The notes below the pieces were generated by a model, which searched no databases, was not told where the DNA came from, and was given only the letters and a program-made list of their open reading frames with translations. Of a stretch of 64,000 nt of DNA, positions 63,024-64,000 are shown piece by piece (positions within the stretch are counted from its first letter, which is position 1; every line of letters starts with the position of its first letter). The stretch comes from CAVPCY01 sp963770765 (lineage in GTDB: Bacteria > Actinomycetota > Coriobacteriia > Anaerosomatales > PHET01): positions 67,911 through 131,910 of the forward strand of contig CAVYQS010000006.1 in NCBI GenBank assembly GCA_963770765.1, in the 5' to 3' direction. The position numbers were made by a program, and so were the translations under genes.

Positions 63024-63244
63024 CGTCAACAACCCGGCTCGCCGGGGTGGCCGCAGCACGAAGCGCGCGTCTTGAGCTTGATAGCGGTATTCCGCACCAC
63101 AAGCTTCGCCTTGCGGCCGAACGGCATGGGCTGAAGCATGTTGCGCGTGAATGACCGAGGGTCAGGTCCCGACCCCGCCCCGTTGTCGTCGCTGCACACG
63201 AAGAACCCCGCTCTCCCTCGGCCCGGCTCCAGCCGGCACCACCG

Positions 63245-63985
63245 CTAGCCTTCCGCCGCCCGCTGCTCGCGACGCTCCTGTCGAATCGTCGTCGCACCCT
63301 TCTCGAGTGTGCTCGCCATCAGGAAGCCCGCGAGCAGGATGGCGCTCGCGATCATCTCGCCGAAGTAGAGCCCGGCCGTGAGCCCGGCGCGCGCCATCGA
63401 CCCGGCGGCCGCGATGCACAGCGTGCCCACGAAGATCAGCACGTTGGCCCAGGCGCGGTAGCGGTACTGCTTCTTGGGCCAGAACTTGATGACCGACCAC
63501 GCCGAGCCGCCCAGCAACAACAGCGTCCCGGGGATGTTGAAGACGAGCGACATGATCCGGGGGAACGATCCGCTCGATCCCAAGCCGGCGCCACCCACGA
63601 CGATGCCCGGCTGGAGCGCCGCGTAGTCGAGTTCGACCGTGAAGGCCCCCCACAGGAAGATCGACATCATGATCACGTTGAACGCCAGGTACATATGACC
63701 CCAGATACGCTTCCTCGCTACGAGATAGAGCGTGCCCAACCCCAGGAAGCCCACCATCGACGCGGCGAACACGATGTAGATCCGGTAGACGGTCGGATCC
63801 CAGTTCTGCGTGTACTCCGAGTACCACTCCATCAGAGCCGCGGCCCCGTAGAGGAAGAAGCCGAACGCCCACGCAAGCTGGTGCGGTTGACGCCGGCGAA
63901 ACCACTGATTCAGCAGCAGCCCCACGTAGACGAAGCCGATCAGCGCCGTGACAGCGGGCCACCAGTAGCTACTCCAAAACGACAT
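63245..63985 (-). CDS. Seven-helix membrane protein of unknown function
   Basis: 246 aa. About seven helices: YWWPAVTALIGFVYVGLLLNQWF, LAWAFGFFLYGAAALMEWYSEY, RIYIVFAASMVGFLGLGTLYLVA, MYLAFNVIMMSIFLWGAF, ISLVFNIPGTLLLLGGSAWSV-type, ANVLIFVGTLCIAAAG and FGEMIASAILLAGFLMA. Trp-rich first loop. GAAGGAGG lies just before ATG 63985. The 221 bp downstream (63024-63244) has no gene. Not recognised. Confidence 0.65.
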   Translation of the reverse strand: MSFWSSYWWPAVTALIGFVYVGLLLNQWFRRRQPHQLAWAFGFFLYGAAALMEWYSEYTQNWDPTVYRIYIVFAASMVGFLGLGTLYLVARKRIWGHMYLAFNVIMMSIFLWGAFTVELDYAALQPGIVVGGAGLGSSGSFPRIMSLVFNIPGTLLLLGGSAWSVIKFWPKKQYRYRAWANVLIFVGTLCIAAAGSMARAGLTAGLYFGEMIASAILLAGFLMASTLEKGATTIRQERREQRAAEG

Positions 63986-64000
63986 GAAGCCTCCTTCGAT

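Overview
The window is 64 kb of high-GC bacterial chromosome, densely coded on both strands. The gene set points to an anaerobic actinobacterium: high GC, GTG starts, a tungsten/molybdenum aldehyde ferredoxin oxidoreductase, a ferredoxin:thioredoxin reductase catalytic domain, many multiheme c-type cytochromes, Coriobacteriia-like secreted repeat proteins, and no phage or transposon genes. I infer an OPB41/Anaerosomatales-like (Coriobacteriia) lineage; this rests on gene content, not on a marker gene. I see no rRNA, tRNA, CRISPR array or insertion sequence.

Layout. 1-1142: 3' part of an amidohydrolase. 1257-6414: livKHMGF branched-chain amino acid ABC operon. 6641-8024: cysK plus an Rrf2 regulator. 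8199-10819: short NfeD-like protein, a glutaredoxin / FTR-Rieske fusion pair, and a type II NADH dehydrogenase. 11023-12254: MBL hydrolase and a DUF1284 protein. 12251-15805: btuFCD corrinoid ABC operon behind a cobalamin riboswitch. 15889-21844: membrane protein, DMT transporter with divergent Lrp regulator, fluoride channel, IscR-like Rrf2 regulator, DNA glycosylase, and an acetoin-utilisation/HDAC-type deacetylase. 21993-25637: AOR with a MoaD-like protein, a ThiF/MoeB-like E1, a second MoaD-like protein and a nitroreductase. 25655-34838: an NrfCD-type quinone module with six multiheme cytochromes (54 predicted haems). 34983-37429: PhoB/PhoR-type two-component system, flanked by two inverted copies of a 27-bp element made of 11-bp-spaced half sites. 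37602-43209: membrane protein, RecQ, nitroreductase, LysE exporter and a secreted NlpC/P60-like protein. 43244-45228: a thioredoxin/NHL-repeat protein with UGA in place of the first redox Cys, followed by a SECIS-like hairpin (probable selenoprotein), divergent to a Cys-poor redoxin. 45453-51295: DUF1611/DgcN-like protein, M19 dipeptidase and accessory enzymes. 51330-55228: giant subtilisin-like protease. 55369-63985: triple-HTH protein, TspO-like protein, Zn-alcohol dehydrogenase, PadR regulator, ABC1/UbiB kinase, cell-wall amidase, orphan winged-helix protein, a secreted 11-residue-repeat peptide, a small HExxH protein, a monohaem cytochrome and a membrane protein.

How they fit: the respiratory theme is electron flow between the quinone pool (NDH-2, NrfCD) and periplasmic or extracellular haem chains, probably under the adjacent two-component system. 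A second theme is low-potential redox and cofactor chemistry (AOR, FTR-Rieske, glutaredoxin, selenoprotein thioredoxin, Fe-S-sensing Rrf2). Seven otherwise well-conserved genes carry 13 frame breaks, nearly all net +1 and often in short homopolymers. I read these mainly as sequence errors, not gene decay.
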